From: Myroides oncorhynchi | GTDB taxonomy: Bacteria; Bacteroidota; Bacteroidia; Flavobacteriales; Flavobacteriaceae | Reading direction: 5' to 3' | Length of the DNA: 64,000 bases | NCBI RefSeq assembly: GCF_020905415.1 | Contig: NZ_JAJJMP010000001.1 | Span: 3,917,501-3,981,500, forward strand | Part shown: positions 44,167 through 54,169 of the stretch, in pieces | How positions within the stretch are numbered: the stretch's first letter is position 1 | Layout of the letters: every line of letters starts with the position of its first letter | Position numbers and translations under genes: made by a program | Notes under the pieces: generated by a model | The model's database searches: none | The model's input: only the letters and a program-made list of their open reading frames with translations | Told to the model about the DNA's origin: nothing

Positions 44167-44616
44167 TTATTGATCTATTCTTTTAAATACTCCTGCCTTA
44201 GAAAACTCTAATTCAAGTCCATTACTTAGTTTTACTTCATATTTTCTAGACTCTTTTTCTATCTTCACGATTGCGATATCTTTATAATTATTATTTACAT
44301 AAGTCACTATAGACTTTAGAATAAAACCTGTAGGCAATACAGATTTATTACCATCTACTTCATCCCATTCTCCTGATTTGTCAAACTCTATTTCTATATT
44401 GTCTACAAATCTTACTTTATATGATATTGATAATAATTCTGTATCTTTCTCTACTAAGCTTATTTCTTTCCCTTTAAAATAAGTATCTATAAAAGTTGAT
44501 GCTTTTTGTGGTAACTCTGCTTTAGTAATTACTACATCTTTTGCTAAAATTGATTGGCTACCTAACATAGCTACAACCATTAATAACCCTGCGAATACTC
44601 TCTTTATATTTTTCAT
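44167..44616 (-). CDS. PepSY-like periplasmic protein
   Basis: 149 residues with a cleavable signal peptide (1-25, ending LAK). One PepSY-like domain: ELPQKASTFIDTYFKGKEIS, IEIEFDKSGEWDEVDGNKSV, LPTGFILKSIVTYVNNNY and ELEFSKAGVFKRIDQ. It is a single-domain paralogue of the next gene. Both lie just downstream of, and on the same strand as, the OmpR-type two-component system, with a probable weak terminator (44681-44721) in between. Confidence 0.82.
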   Translation of the reverse strand: MKNIKRVFAGLLMVVAMLGSQSILAKDVVITKAELPQKASTFIDTYFKGKEISLVEKDTELLSISYKVRFVDNIEIEFDKSGEWDEVDGNKSVLPTGFILKSIVTYVNNNYKDIAIVKIEKESRKYEVKLSNGLELEFSKAGVFKRIDQ

Positions 44617-44680
44617 AGTTTAAATTTTTACTGTTTTACAAGACAAACTTATAACTAGAATCTGGAAAGAATTGGGAATA

Positions 44681-44721
44681 AAAAAAGACCTCACTTTAAT
44701 TTAATAAAGTAAAGCCTTTTG
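44681..44721 (-). terminator. Imperfect terminator after the histidine kinase
   Basis: Read on the minus strand, AAAGGCTTTACTTTA pairs imperfectly with TAAAGTGAGGTCTTT and ends in T's. It lies 28 bp after the kinase stop codon. Confidence 0.6.
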
Positions 44722-44748
44722 CTTAATAAAATTACTCTTTGCTATTCT

Positions 44749-46044
44749 TTACAGTTGAAATCCTGTACGATATATTGTAAAACAATGTTTGCCTTCATAA
44801 TGATACTTAAGAGATATTGTATCCGTTACTTTTACGATAGTTTGTACTAACGATAGCCCTAACCCAGTAGACTGTTCGTTTGTTGCACTTCTAAAAAACC
44901 TATTGTAAATGAGATTTTCATCTAATGGAGTATTAAACACTCCTAAATTCTTTATAGTAAAATAATTAAGTGTAATTTCTATTTCTACTGCCCCTTTAGC
45001 TATATTATGGACTAAAGCATTCTTTAAAAGGTTCTGAACTAAGGTTATCGCAAGTCCTTTATCCATACTTACTATAAAAGGCTGTTCTTGCTCCGAAATA
45101 CTGATTTCTATAGATTTATAACTAAACATATCTTCAAAATCTTCTACTATCTCCCTAATCACTTGATTAAAATTGATATCTTGTATATTATCGAATTGCT
45201 TATTCTCAATTTTAGTAAGGGTTAGCAGCGATTTATTTAATCTAATCAGCCTTCTCAGGCTTTGGTGAATTGACTGAAGTTGATGCATCTGTTCCTCGCT
45301 AAATCCTTCTGCTTCTACTAGTAATTCTAGTTTATTACTTATAATAGCGAGAGGTGTCTGAGACTCATGAGCCGCATTAGACACAAAAATCTTTTGCTGT
45401 TCAAAAGTATCTTCTATCCTACTTATCATCTTATTTATCTCTTTCTGTAAGTCTGTAAATTCGCGTATAGGAGTATTCGTCTCAGTAGTTACTACTTCTT
45501 TTCCAATAGAATAATGTTTTAGATTATCTAACAATCTATAAAAAGATTGCCACACTCTACGCAGTACAAAGTAGTTAATCAAAAATATACTTAATACCAA
45601 CATACAGTATAAGATTAGAACTGATATACTGAAATCTGCTAGTAAATCATCTGCCTCTATAGTAGAAGTACGGATTTCTAACTGGAAGTTATCCCCATTC
45701 TTATCTACAAAGGTAGTGGTCAACATCCGCACTGGTTCATCATTATCATCTACATCCATATAAACCATCTCAGTGGTAAACACATTTTTTTTAGAATAAT
45801 CACCTGGTACTAATGGGGTAATACGAAACCCACTTGTACCAAAAGACTGAACACTAATCAATTCAGGATTATCATACGCTTTCTTTACTATTTCATTCTT
45901 TGTATTTTTAAGTCCATCATCTATATTATCATAAACTTCCTCAGTCATAAAAGCATAGAATATCACTACCCAAATAGTTAGTATCACGATAATACCGATA
46001 GATAGATACTTAAGCGTATAGTTATGTAGTTTCATATTACTCAT
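44749..46044 (-). CDS. Sensor histidine kinase (OmpR-system partner)
   Basis: 431 residues. Membrane helices at 13-33 and 138-160 frame a short periplasmic sensor of about 100 residues. A HAMP-like stretch leads to the HisKA domain with H226 in SNAAHESQTPLAIISN, where the usual ELRTPL reads ESQTPL. The HATPase part has NLLKNALVHN (N box) and STGLGLSLVQTIV (G2 box); the G1 box is reduced. Its start overlaps the response-regulator stop by 8 bp. Confidence 0.9.
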   Translation of the reverse strand: MSNMKLHNYTLKYLSIGIIVILTIWVVIFYAFMTEEVYDNIDDGLKNTKNEIVKKAYDNPELISVQSFGTSGFRITPLVPGDYSKKNVFTTEMVYMDVDDNDEPVRMLTTTFVDKNGDNFQLEIRTSTIEADDLLADFSISVLILYCMLVLSIFLINYFVLRRVWQSFYRLLDNLKHYSIGKEVVTTETNTPIREFTDLQKEINKMISRIEDTFEQQKIFVSNAAHESQTPLAIISNKLELLVEAEGFSEEQMHQLQSIHQSLRRLIRLNKSLLTLTKIENKQFDNIQDINFNQVIREIVEDFEDMFSYKSIEISISEQEQPFIVSMDKGLAITLVQNLLKNALVHNIAKGAVEIEITLNYFTIKNLGVFNTPLDENLIYNRFFRSATNEQSTGLGLSLVQTIVKVTDTISLKYHYEGKHCFTIYRTGFQL

Positions 46045-46714
46045 TCGTCAGTTTATATCCCATCCCGTATACAGACTGTATATTAACATCAGCTAGGTGG
46101 TTCTTTAGTTTTTTACGTAGATTTTTCACTTGGGAATAGACAAAGTCATAACTATCAGCCTCATCCATATTATCTCCCCAAATATGTTCTGCAATAGAAG
46201 ATTTAGTAACTAAGCGATTAGCATTGACAACAAAATAATACAACAGTTCAAATTCTTTATTATTCAGCACCATTGACTCTCCTTCTACTAATACCGTTCT
46301 GTCCTCAACAATGATCTCCATATTATTCCATTTTAAACTCTGAAACCCCTGTTGGTTTTTGCGTCTCAATACTGATTTAATACGAGCTAGTAATTCTGAC
46401 AAATGAAAAGGTTTAGTTAGATAATCATCTGCACCTAACTCTAGTCCTAAAACTTTATCATCTATCGAATCCTTAGCTGATATGATGATAACTGAATCTT
46501 CCTTCTTCATTTCTTTTAATTCTCTCAACAGATCTATACCATTACCATCAGGTAACATAATATCTAATAGAACGCAATCATAATCATAGCCTACGAGTTT
46601 TTCTATACCAGTTTTAAAGCAGCCTGCTTCTTCTACTATATAATGTTCTTTCTCTAAGGTTTTTTTGATTATATCACGCAGCTCTTTCTCATCTTCAATA
46701 ACTAAAATCTTCAT
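46037..46714 (-). CDS. OmpR-family response regulator
   Basis: 225 residues. Receiver with E7, D8 and phospho-acceptor D51 (LLDIMLPDGNGID), Lys in YLTKPFHLSEL, then a winged-helix DNA-binding domain (LNNKEFELLYYFVVNANRLV; SQVKNLRKKL). Start taken at the ATG at 46714, as the longer frame begins with TTG. First gene of a regulator-kinase pair; the PepSY-like genes downstream may be part of its regulon, an inference from position. Confidence 0.9.
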   Translation of the reverse strand: MKILVIEDEKELRDIIKKTLEKEHYIVEEAGCFKTGIEKLVGYDYDCVLLDIMLPDGNGIDLLRELKEMKKEDSVIIISAKDSIDDKVLGLELGADDYLTKPFHLSELLARIKSVLRRKNQQGFQSLKWNNMEIIVEDRTVLVEGESMVLNNKEFELLYYFVVNANRLVTKSSIAEHIWGDNMDEADSYDFVYSQVKNLRKKLKNHLADVNIQSVYGMGYKLTNE

Positions 46715-46888
46715 CTTTATCAATAAAAGTTGTTTCTACTAATATACGCAATTACTCTCCTTACCTGACATACTAACTATCCTTTTGCCTTATTTGTTTA
46801 AAAAGATATACTAGTATTTACATAAATTCATTTTTTGAATAAAGAAAAGCTTAATTTTAGCTTTCCTTAATCCTAAACAATAATACAA

Positions 46889-47377
46889 ATGCCTACAACA
46901 GATCGATTAATCCTAAACAGAATCACACATCGCGATAATGCATTTATGTTAGAGCTAGTTAATACACCTGGTTGGTTAACATTTATTGGAGATAAGAATA
47001 TCCATACCACTATAGATGCACAGCAGTATATTCAAAACATACTAGACAACACAAGTTGTGAATACTGGGTAGTTAGCAAAAAAGAAGATAATAAATCGAT
47101 AGGTCTAATATCTATTATCCAGAGAGAGTATCTAGAGTACAGTGACCTTGGTTTTGCCTTTTTGCCAAATCAAATGAATAAAGGATATGCTTATGAGGCT
47201 ACATCTGGCTTATTAAAGGCACTCACTGAAGGTAATAAATACAGTAACTTATGTGCAATAACCCTTCCTGATAACAATAACTCTATCAAACTAATCCAAC
47301 GACTGGGCTTTACATTTGATAGAATAATAGAGGCTCATGACGAAACACTTAATCTTTACCAACTAGAATTAAAATAA
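46889..47377 (+). CDS. GNAT N-acetyltransferase (RimJ/RimL type)
   Basis: 162-residue acetyltransferase. It begins with TDRLILNRITHRDNAFMLEL, the RimJ/RimL-type opening, has the acetyl-CoA region around LGFAFLPNQMNKGYAYEATS (about 89-108), and ends in LPDNNNSIKLIQRLGFTFDR, the C-terminal GNAT motif. The substrate may be a protein N-terminus or a small amine. Single gene; a long hairpin with CCCTTTCCTA arms follows at 47406-47450. Confidence 0.85.
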   Translation: MPTTDRLILNRITHRDNAFMLELVNTPGWLTFIGDKNIHTTIDAQQYIQNILDNTSCEYWVVSKKEDNKSIGLISIIQREYLEYSDLGFAFLPNQMNKGYAYEATSGLLKALTEGNKYSNLCAITLPDNNNSIKLIQRLGFTFDRIIEAHDETLNLYQLELK

Positions 47378-47405
47378 GTAGTATAGAAATTAGTAATCAA
47401 AAAAT

Positions 47406-47450
47406 CCCTTTCCTATATATTAAAATACAAACGTATTTATTAGGAAAGGG
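47406..47450 (+). terminator. Long hairpin after the GNAT gene
   Basis: Arms CCCTTTCCTA (47406-47415) and TAGGAAAGGG (47441-47450) with an inner AAATAC/GTATTT pairing. No T run follows, so it may be a weak terminator or an mRNA-stabilising hairpin. Confidence 0.5.
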
Positions 47451-47766
47451 AATAACTTCACATGAAGTACTAAGTCCCCACAATTCCTTCATGCGGCAAC
47501 AAAATTATATATTTTTATACGAGGAACTACTATGATAACAAATAATTATTAACTAATTCATCAACATTATATATTAAATTAACTTATTACATAATTTAAT
47601 AAATTATACTCTCCTTTAAAGGTAAATACATTTCATTATTATCAATTAAAATCACACTAATATTCACTATCTAAAAATTCTATCCTTACTTTATTAGACT
47701 AACTATACACTTTTTAACAAACTTTATATAATCTAATAACTTCTAAGTCTTCATCTATTACAAAAT
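47451..47766. other. Gene-free A+T-rich gap
   Basis: About 315 bp with no open frame, repeat word or promoter that I can support. Confidence 0.5.
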
Positions 47767-47799
47767 AAAAAAGCTTAGCAAATTAATACTAAGCTTTTT
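47767..47799 (-). terminator. Terminator after the META lipoprotein gene
   Basis: Arms AAAAAGCTTAG and CTAAGCTTTTT around a ten-base loop. Confidence 0.85.
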
Positions 47800-47819
47800 C
47801 TACTTTTAATTTTTATATG

Positions 47820-48287
47820 TTATTTCTTAACGAAAGTCATTATAATAATATCTCCTGATCTCAATAGTAATTTTCCATCTACTACATCATAATTTGTTAC
47901 AGATTGTAATCCATTCACAAAGTCTCTATCAGCTACTCCTTCACAAAACATCATAGTTGATGCCATTTTATCACCTAATTTTATTTCATTAGAACCTTTT
48001 ACCTCAAATGAACCATGAATATTATTACATCCATCATTGCCATAAACTTTTTTATCCTTTACTTCAAATTTCAAACTTGGTGTTTTCATAGAATATAGAG
48101 TTTTAAGATCTTTACCAGCTGTAGCTGGTGTGGTAATAGAACTCAATATCCATTCTCCTTCTAAGTTTTTACTCATGTCTACTTTTTTTTCTACCACAGG
48201 AGTTGATGTCGTAATTTCTCCTGCCGTTTTACAACTTACGACAGATAATGCCAATACTCCACTAAGTAATAATAATGTCTTTTTCAT
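47820..48287 (-). CDS. META-domain lipoprotein (HslJ-like)
   Basis: 155 residues. Lipobox SVVSC with Cys19. The META domain (about 40-155) shows EGEWILSSI, VYGNDGCNNIHGSFEV and MMFCEGVADRDFVNGLQSV, the conserved segments of HslJ/META proteins, including the Gly-Cys-Asn turn. Relatives are linked to heat or antibiotic stress but their activity is unknown. Likely anchored to the outer membrane. Confidence 0.85.
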   Translation of the reverse strand: MKKTLLLLSGVLALSVVSCKTAGEITTSTPVVEKKVDMSKNLEGEWILSSITTPATAGKDLKTLYSMKTPSLKFEVKDKKVYGNDGCNNIHGSFEVKGSNEIKLGDKMASTMMFCEGVADRDFVNGLQSVTNYDVVDGKLLLRSGDIIIMTFVKK

Positions 48288-48464
48288 ATTTCTTTATTTA
48301 TTTTTCCCTTTTACTATAGGCTTTATCACAAAAATACCAATTCATATTTTATAGAGTAATAAATCAATCTTAAAATTTGTCATTTAGTAACTATATACTG
48401 TTTCGATGGTAACAAATAGGGTTTTACACTTCTACATAAGTTATAGAATAAGGTATTTTGTATT

Positions 48465-48500
48465 AAAAAAGGCTTTCAATTTTACTTGAAAGCCTTTTTT
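48465..48500 (-). terminator. Terminator after the ABC-F gene
   Basis: Arms AAAAAAGGCTTTCAA and TTGAAAGCCTTTTTT, six-base loop, 12 bp after the stop codon. Confidence 0.9.
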
Positions 48501-48512
48501 AATATTTATCTA

Positions 48513-50135
<1,623 letters not shown>

Positions 50136-50300
50136 CTATTGTTTAATTTGGGCACAAAATTACTAATTTTAAAATTAGAAACACTCATAAATAAAATGAA
50201 ACCATATATTAGCTTACTTTAACCAATCATTAACAACATAAATTACAGGTAAAACTTAAATTTGCTCTATATGTTCTAAAAATATAGACTTATCATTCTA

Positions 50301-51704
50301 ATGCAAAAATTATTACAAAACAAAGCCTTACTACTATTAGTACCAATAATTAGTTTAACTATTTCATGTCAAAAGAACTTTGACCCAAAGGACTTTAGTG
50401 CCTATATTCAAGGTGAAATAATAAATCCTACAGCTAATTATGTCTTGTTCTGTAAAGATAACGTAGTTATTGATACTTTATTTCTTGATAAAGAAAACAA
50501 ATTTTATAAAAAATTCGACTCATTAACTCCTGGAATGTACATATATAAACATGACCCCGAGTTTCAATATGTCTATTTTGATAAAAATGATAGTCTTACG
50601 CTTAGATTAAATTCGAAAGATTTTGATCATTCCATTATTTTCTCTGGTAGAGGAGCAGAAAAGAACAATTTTTTAATGAACCTGACTGTAAGAAACATTA
50701 TGGATGAAAGTGAAGGATATAGTGCCTTTGATGTTTCTCCTGAGAAATTTACACGTAGAATAGATTCTGTACATGCAGCAAGAACAACATATTATTTAAG
50801 AAATAAAGCAATTATTAGTTGGTCTGATGACTTTGACTTATATGCTAAAGCTAAACTTGATTTACACTTCTATTCACTAAAAGAACTATACCCTACAGCT
50901 CATTTTGTAAGAACAGATGAAGATGTTAGAAAGAAACTTCCAAAGGATTACTATACTTTCAGAAAAAAGATAAACTTTAATGACGATCGTCTATTAAAGT
51001 ATTCTTCATTTACTAAATACCTTGCTATAATGCTTAATACAATAGTGAATGAACCAGAGGTGAATCTTTTGCCTGAAAACAAATTTGACAAATATATTGA
51101 CAAACTAAACATAGTAGACACTTTAATCAAAAACAATAAGGTCAAGAATGCTATCTTTGATAATATTGCGTTTATCTATTTGTTAGAAGATCAAAACTTA
51201 ACTAATAATGATTTATTTCTAGATAGATACTTCGAACTCTCTACTGATAAAAATCAACATAATGAAATCATACAAATACAGCAAGCTATCCAAAATCTTA
51301 AGTATGAGAACAAGCTACCTGAAGTAGCTCTTGTAAACACTAATAGTAAAAAGGTAAACATCAACTCAATTATCAATAAGAAAACCCTAGTTTTCTTTTG
51401 GACTAAAAACGGAATGGCTCATGCTGATGCTGCACATCAACTAGCAGCTGAATTAAAAGCAGACATACCTAATATAGATATTATATCTGTATGTATCGAT
51501 GGAGATCAAGGAGAATGGCTTAATATAGTTAAGAAATATCCATCTAATGGTATTATCGAACTGCGTTCTGATGACTTCAACCAAATGAAGAATAAGTGGA
51601 TTATCACTAAAATACAACGCTCAATGATATTGGATAAGGATGGTACCATAATAGACCCGTTCATCAATATATTTGACAAGAACTTTGAGAATCTATTAAA
51701 ATAA
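50301..51704 (+). CDS. Lipoprotein with thioredoxin-like C-terminal domain lacking CxxC
   Basis: 467 residues. Lipobox TISC with Cys23. The N-terminal 120 residues form a beta-rich domain like the DUF4369 part of TlpA/AhpC-family lipoproteins. The C-terminal 130 residues look like a TlpA thioredoxin fold (KTLVFFWTKNGMAHADAAHQ, then NIDIISVCIDGD, SMILDKDGTIIDPF), but the active-site position that should read WCxxC reads WTKNG. A redox role is therefore unlikely. A TAAATTTG promoter-like word is at 50257-50264. Confidence 0.72.
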   Translation: MQKLLQNKALLLLVPIISLTISCQKNFDPKDFSAYIQGEIINPTANYVLFCKDNVVIDTLFLDKENKFYKKFDSLTPGMYIYKHDPEFQYVYFDKNDSLTLRLNSKDFDHSIIFSGRGAEKNNFLMNLTVRNIMDESEGYSAFDVSPEKFTRRIDSVHAARTTYYLRNKAIISWSDDFDLYAKAKLDLHFYSLKELYPTAHFVRTDEDVRKKLPKDYYTFRKKINFNDDRLLKYSSFTKYLAIMLNTIVNEPEVNLLPENKFDKYIDKLNIVDTLIKNNKVKNAIFDNIAFIYLLEDQNLTNNDLFLDRYFELSTDKNQHNEIIQIQQAIQNLKYENKLPEVALVNTNSKKVNINSIINKKTLVFFWTKNGMAHADAAHQLAAELKADIPNIDIISVCIDGDQGEWLNIVKKYPSNGIIELRSDDFNQMKNKWIITKIQRSMILDKDGTIIDPFINIFDKNFENLLK

Positions 51705-52206
51705 AGTACTTTTTAACTACTTGTCTAACGCTGATTCTCTGAGTTTAATTCTAAATGCTATCCCCATTCGTACAGATTATATACTCAGAACATTCTATTT
51801 CACAAGTAAATCCTCACGAAATCGGCTATTATCCAACAATTATCTAAACACTAAAAATTATAACCTTTTCTAAATATCTAAGATATTCATCTATTTAATA
51901 AAGAAGTGAGTTGACTTATTTTATTATAGAGAGTATATTTTCGCTTTTTCAAATACATATTCTACTTTTTTCAAAGGTCATAAGCAGAAAATGCCTATCA
52001 TAATCTGTCTATTTATAAACGACATTATCTCTAATAGTCTTTATTATTTATAATTCCATACGTTTAAACAAGTTTTTACAGACTTCAATCAATTACAATA
52101 ATCCTAATAAACATAGGCTTTAACACCATTAAACACACTTTTATCTCACTATAAAACACTTACTTCCAAAGCTTTGCTTTTTTTATTAAAAAAGTATTAT
52201 TTTACT
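51705..52206. other. Gene-free gap before the tRNA-Arg pair
   Basis: About 500 bp without a credible gene. The inverse of AGAATCAGCGTTAG, part of the 47-nt repeat's border at 32.5 kb, appears near 51725-51738. Confidence 0.5.
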
Positions 52207-52238
52207 TTGGAAAAACAGAATAAAAAGCAATATATTTG
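52207..52238 (+). promoter_or_regulatory. Promoter of the tRNA-Arg pair
   Basis: TTG (52207-52209), 21 bp, TATATTTG (52231-52238): a very good Bacteroidota consensus match. Transcription would start near 52244, 60 nt before the first tRNA. Confidence 0.8.
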
Positions 52239-52304
52239 CAACGTCAAAAACAGTAAGCATTATGCTTTACTAAAAGAGACATTTTTAATCTTTTTGATTA
52301 AAAT

Positions 52305-52378
52305 GGTCCAATAGCTCAGCTGGATAGAGCAACTGCCTTCTAAGCAGTAGGTCTCAGGTTCGAATCCTGATTGGATCA
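52305..52378 (+). tRNA. tRNA-Arg (anticodon TCT), copy 1
   Basis: Acceptor arms GGTCCAA and TTGGATC pair over seven positions; anticodon stem ACTGC/GCAGT holds loop CTTCTAA with anticodon TCT, and GGTTCGAATCC forms the T loop. No encoded CCA. Identical to copy 2. Confidence 0.95.
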
Positions 52379-52380
52379 CT

Positions 52381-52414
52381 AAAAGTCCTTGTTAAAACAG
52401 GGACTTTTCTTTTT
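52381..52414 (+). terminator. Terminator between the two tRNA-Arg genes
   Basis: Arms AAAAGTCC and GGACTTTT (stem extendable through TTGTT/AACAG), followed by CTTTTT. Confidence 0.8.
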
Positions 52415-52474
52415 AAAATATCAAATGTTATTTATAGCGTAGTGATATTCTTCTTAATCCTTTAGTGATTAAAT

Positions 52475-52548
52475 GGTCCAATAGCTCAGCTGGATAGAGC
52501 AACTGCCTTCTAAGCAGTAGGTCTCAGGTTCGAATCCTGATTGGATCA
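52475..52548 (+). tRNA. tRNA-Arg (anticodon TCT), copy 2
   Basis: Same 74 bases as copy 1, with the four bases AAAT before and CTAAAA after also repeated. A tandem duplication 170 bp apart. Confidence 0.95.
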
Positions 52549-52550
52549 CT

Positions 52551-52587
52551 AAAAAAAGCCCTTGTTGATATAACAAGGGCTTTTTTT
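52551..52587 (+). terminator. Terminator after the second tRNA-Arg
   Basis: Arms AAAAGCCCTTGTT and AACAAGGGCTTTT around a short loop, ending in T7. Confidence 0.9.
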
Positions 52588-52719
52588 AAATCCTAGTCAA
52601 AAGTTGAGGACTTAGCAACTTATTTGAGACAACAAAAGTTCATCAAGAGTGGCTCAAGAACTCTTCAATAAAAATGACTTATAGGAGACCATGGTTGGGG
52701 GAATGTTGAAGAAATATTG

Positions 52720-52862
52720 AATCAGATTCAAAAAACGGGAATTAAGTAAGTAATTTTTATCTATAATGCCTCTATCCATCATGCGGAAGTATTTGATTTT
52801 CCCATTAAAAGATTCTGCCGATGCATTAGTACTTCTATGATTAAAGTAATGTATAATTTTTT
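52720..52862 (-). pseudogene. Transposase C-terminal remnant (ISL3/ISAon1-type), copy 1
   Basis: Too short for a normal gene call. Read on the minus strand from 52862, the frame gives HYFNHRSTNASAESFNGKIK then YFRMMDRGIIDKNYLL, the conserved end of the DDE domain in ISL3/ISAon1-type transposases. No start codon or rest of the gene. It lies just after the tRNA-Arg pair and abuts the GNAT stop codon. Confidence 0.8.
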
Positions 52863-53340
52863 ATATATTTATTTTTAACATAATCATATCGCGAAGCTGA
52901 ATTCCGTTTTCTATAATAGGCTCCTCATAATTTTCTATAAAAAAATCTTTTTTTATCCCATACTTTTTAAAGCCATTTCGTTCATAAAACCGTATTTGAT
53001 CCACTCCACAATCTGCCGTACCTACTATTATCTGATGGTATCCTTCAGCACTTGCAAGCTGAACAATTCTTTTTATCAAAAGACTCCCCACTCCCCTACC
53101 TTGAAAATCACTAGATACAGCTATATTCTTTAGCTCTACTGTATCTATATCAATTTGATAGAGACAGAATACTGCTAGATCATTACCCCCTTCTTTTAGA
53201 ACATAAACATCACTATCAAAAACATATTTATCTATTGCATGTACAGTTTCATCTGCCAGCAATAACAATGGATATGGTAGTAATTGACTATCATCTATTC
53301 GTTCTATCTTATATTGAGGATATATTTCTTCTAAAAACAT
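52861..53340 (-). CDS. GNAT N-acetyltransferase
   Basis: 159 residues. The acetyl-CoA motif A is clear: LKNIAVSSDFQGRGVGSLLI (about 71-90; Q/R-x-x-G-x-G/A), with FYERNGFKKYG (about 122-132) as motif B. Substrate unknown. Its 3' end touches a transposase remnant, so the original terminator may be lost. Confidence 0.85.
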   Translation of the reverse strand: MFLEEIYPQYKIERIDDSQLLPYPLLLLADETVHAIDKYVFDSDVYVLKEGGNDLAVFCLYQIDIDTVELKNIAVSSDFQGRGVGSLLIKRIVQLASAEGYHQIIVGTADCGVDQIRFYERNGFKKYGIKKDFFIENYEEPIIENGIQLRDMIMLKINI

Positions 53341-54169
53341 ATTGTGGTTTTTCTCTTTAAACTAAACCAAAAATCCCCTTCAACCAAATACTATGCGTAA
53401 TGTTAATTTTAAACAACACATCTGTAGCTTTCTGCTTAAAAGAAATTTAGATTGAAACAAATATACCATTAATTATAAAGCACTAGCTGATGTCTTATTT
53501 AGTAATAAGTAAAGAGTATAGCCTCTAGGCTACCTATTAAAAAGATAAATAATATTTCTTTTTTTTGAAGAAAAATAAAGTCACTCCCTATATAAGGTAG
53601 TAGACTTAGATAGTTATATTAAAATAGTATACCATACAATCCATTTCAATATTTGTCCCCACAATTACCATCTTCGTCTTTAGTGACTTTATAATATACA
53701 ATACAGTTAGCCCATTACCCTTATCTACTCCTTTTATCTGGAAACAACAATTAGCAGATAGTTAGTAAAAGAAGCTAAAAAACATTGTATGATTCTTCTT
53801 GTTATATAGTATTTCTCACAGCACTTTTAAAAGAAAAATGTAAACGTTAACCACATCTACAAGACAAATATAGTTTTCTATTTTTATTTATATCCATTCC
53901 CTATTTATACTTTAAGAAAGTATAAGTTTAAAACTTCATAAATGTTAAAATTAAAATATCTCCAGGTCCTATAACTAAATAAATCCCATTTTTTTCAAGA
54001 TAAACTATTATCTACACTACGTTAAATCATCACTAAAACTACTTGTTCTATCATTCTTTTTACCTTATTTTTACTACCCTAAGATGAAAATGAAACTAAA
54101 GATTCCTTTTTTATTCTCTAGACTATTGCAATACTTTTGTATACAAAACTAAACCTCTATATCTTAAAA
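53341..54169. other. 830-bp gene-free gap
   Basis: A+T-rich, no credible gene, hairpin or repeat word seen. It carries the promoters of the GNAT gene (minus) and the histidine kinase gene (plus), which I cannot place. Confidence 0.5.
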
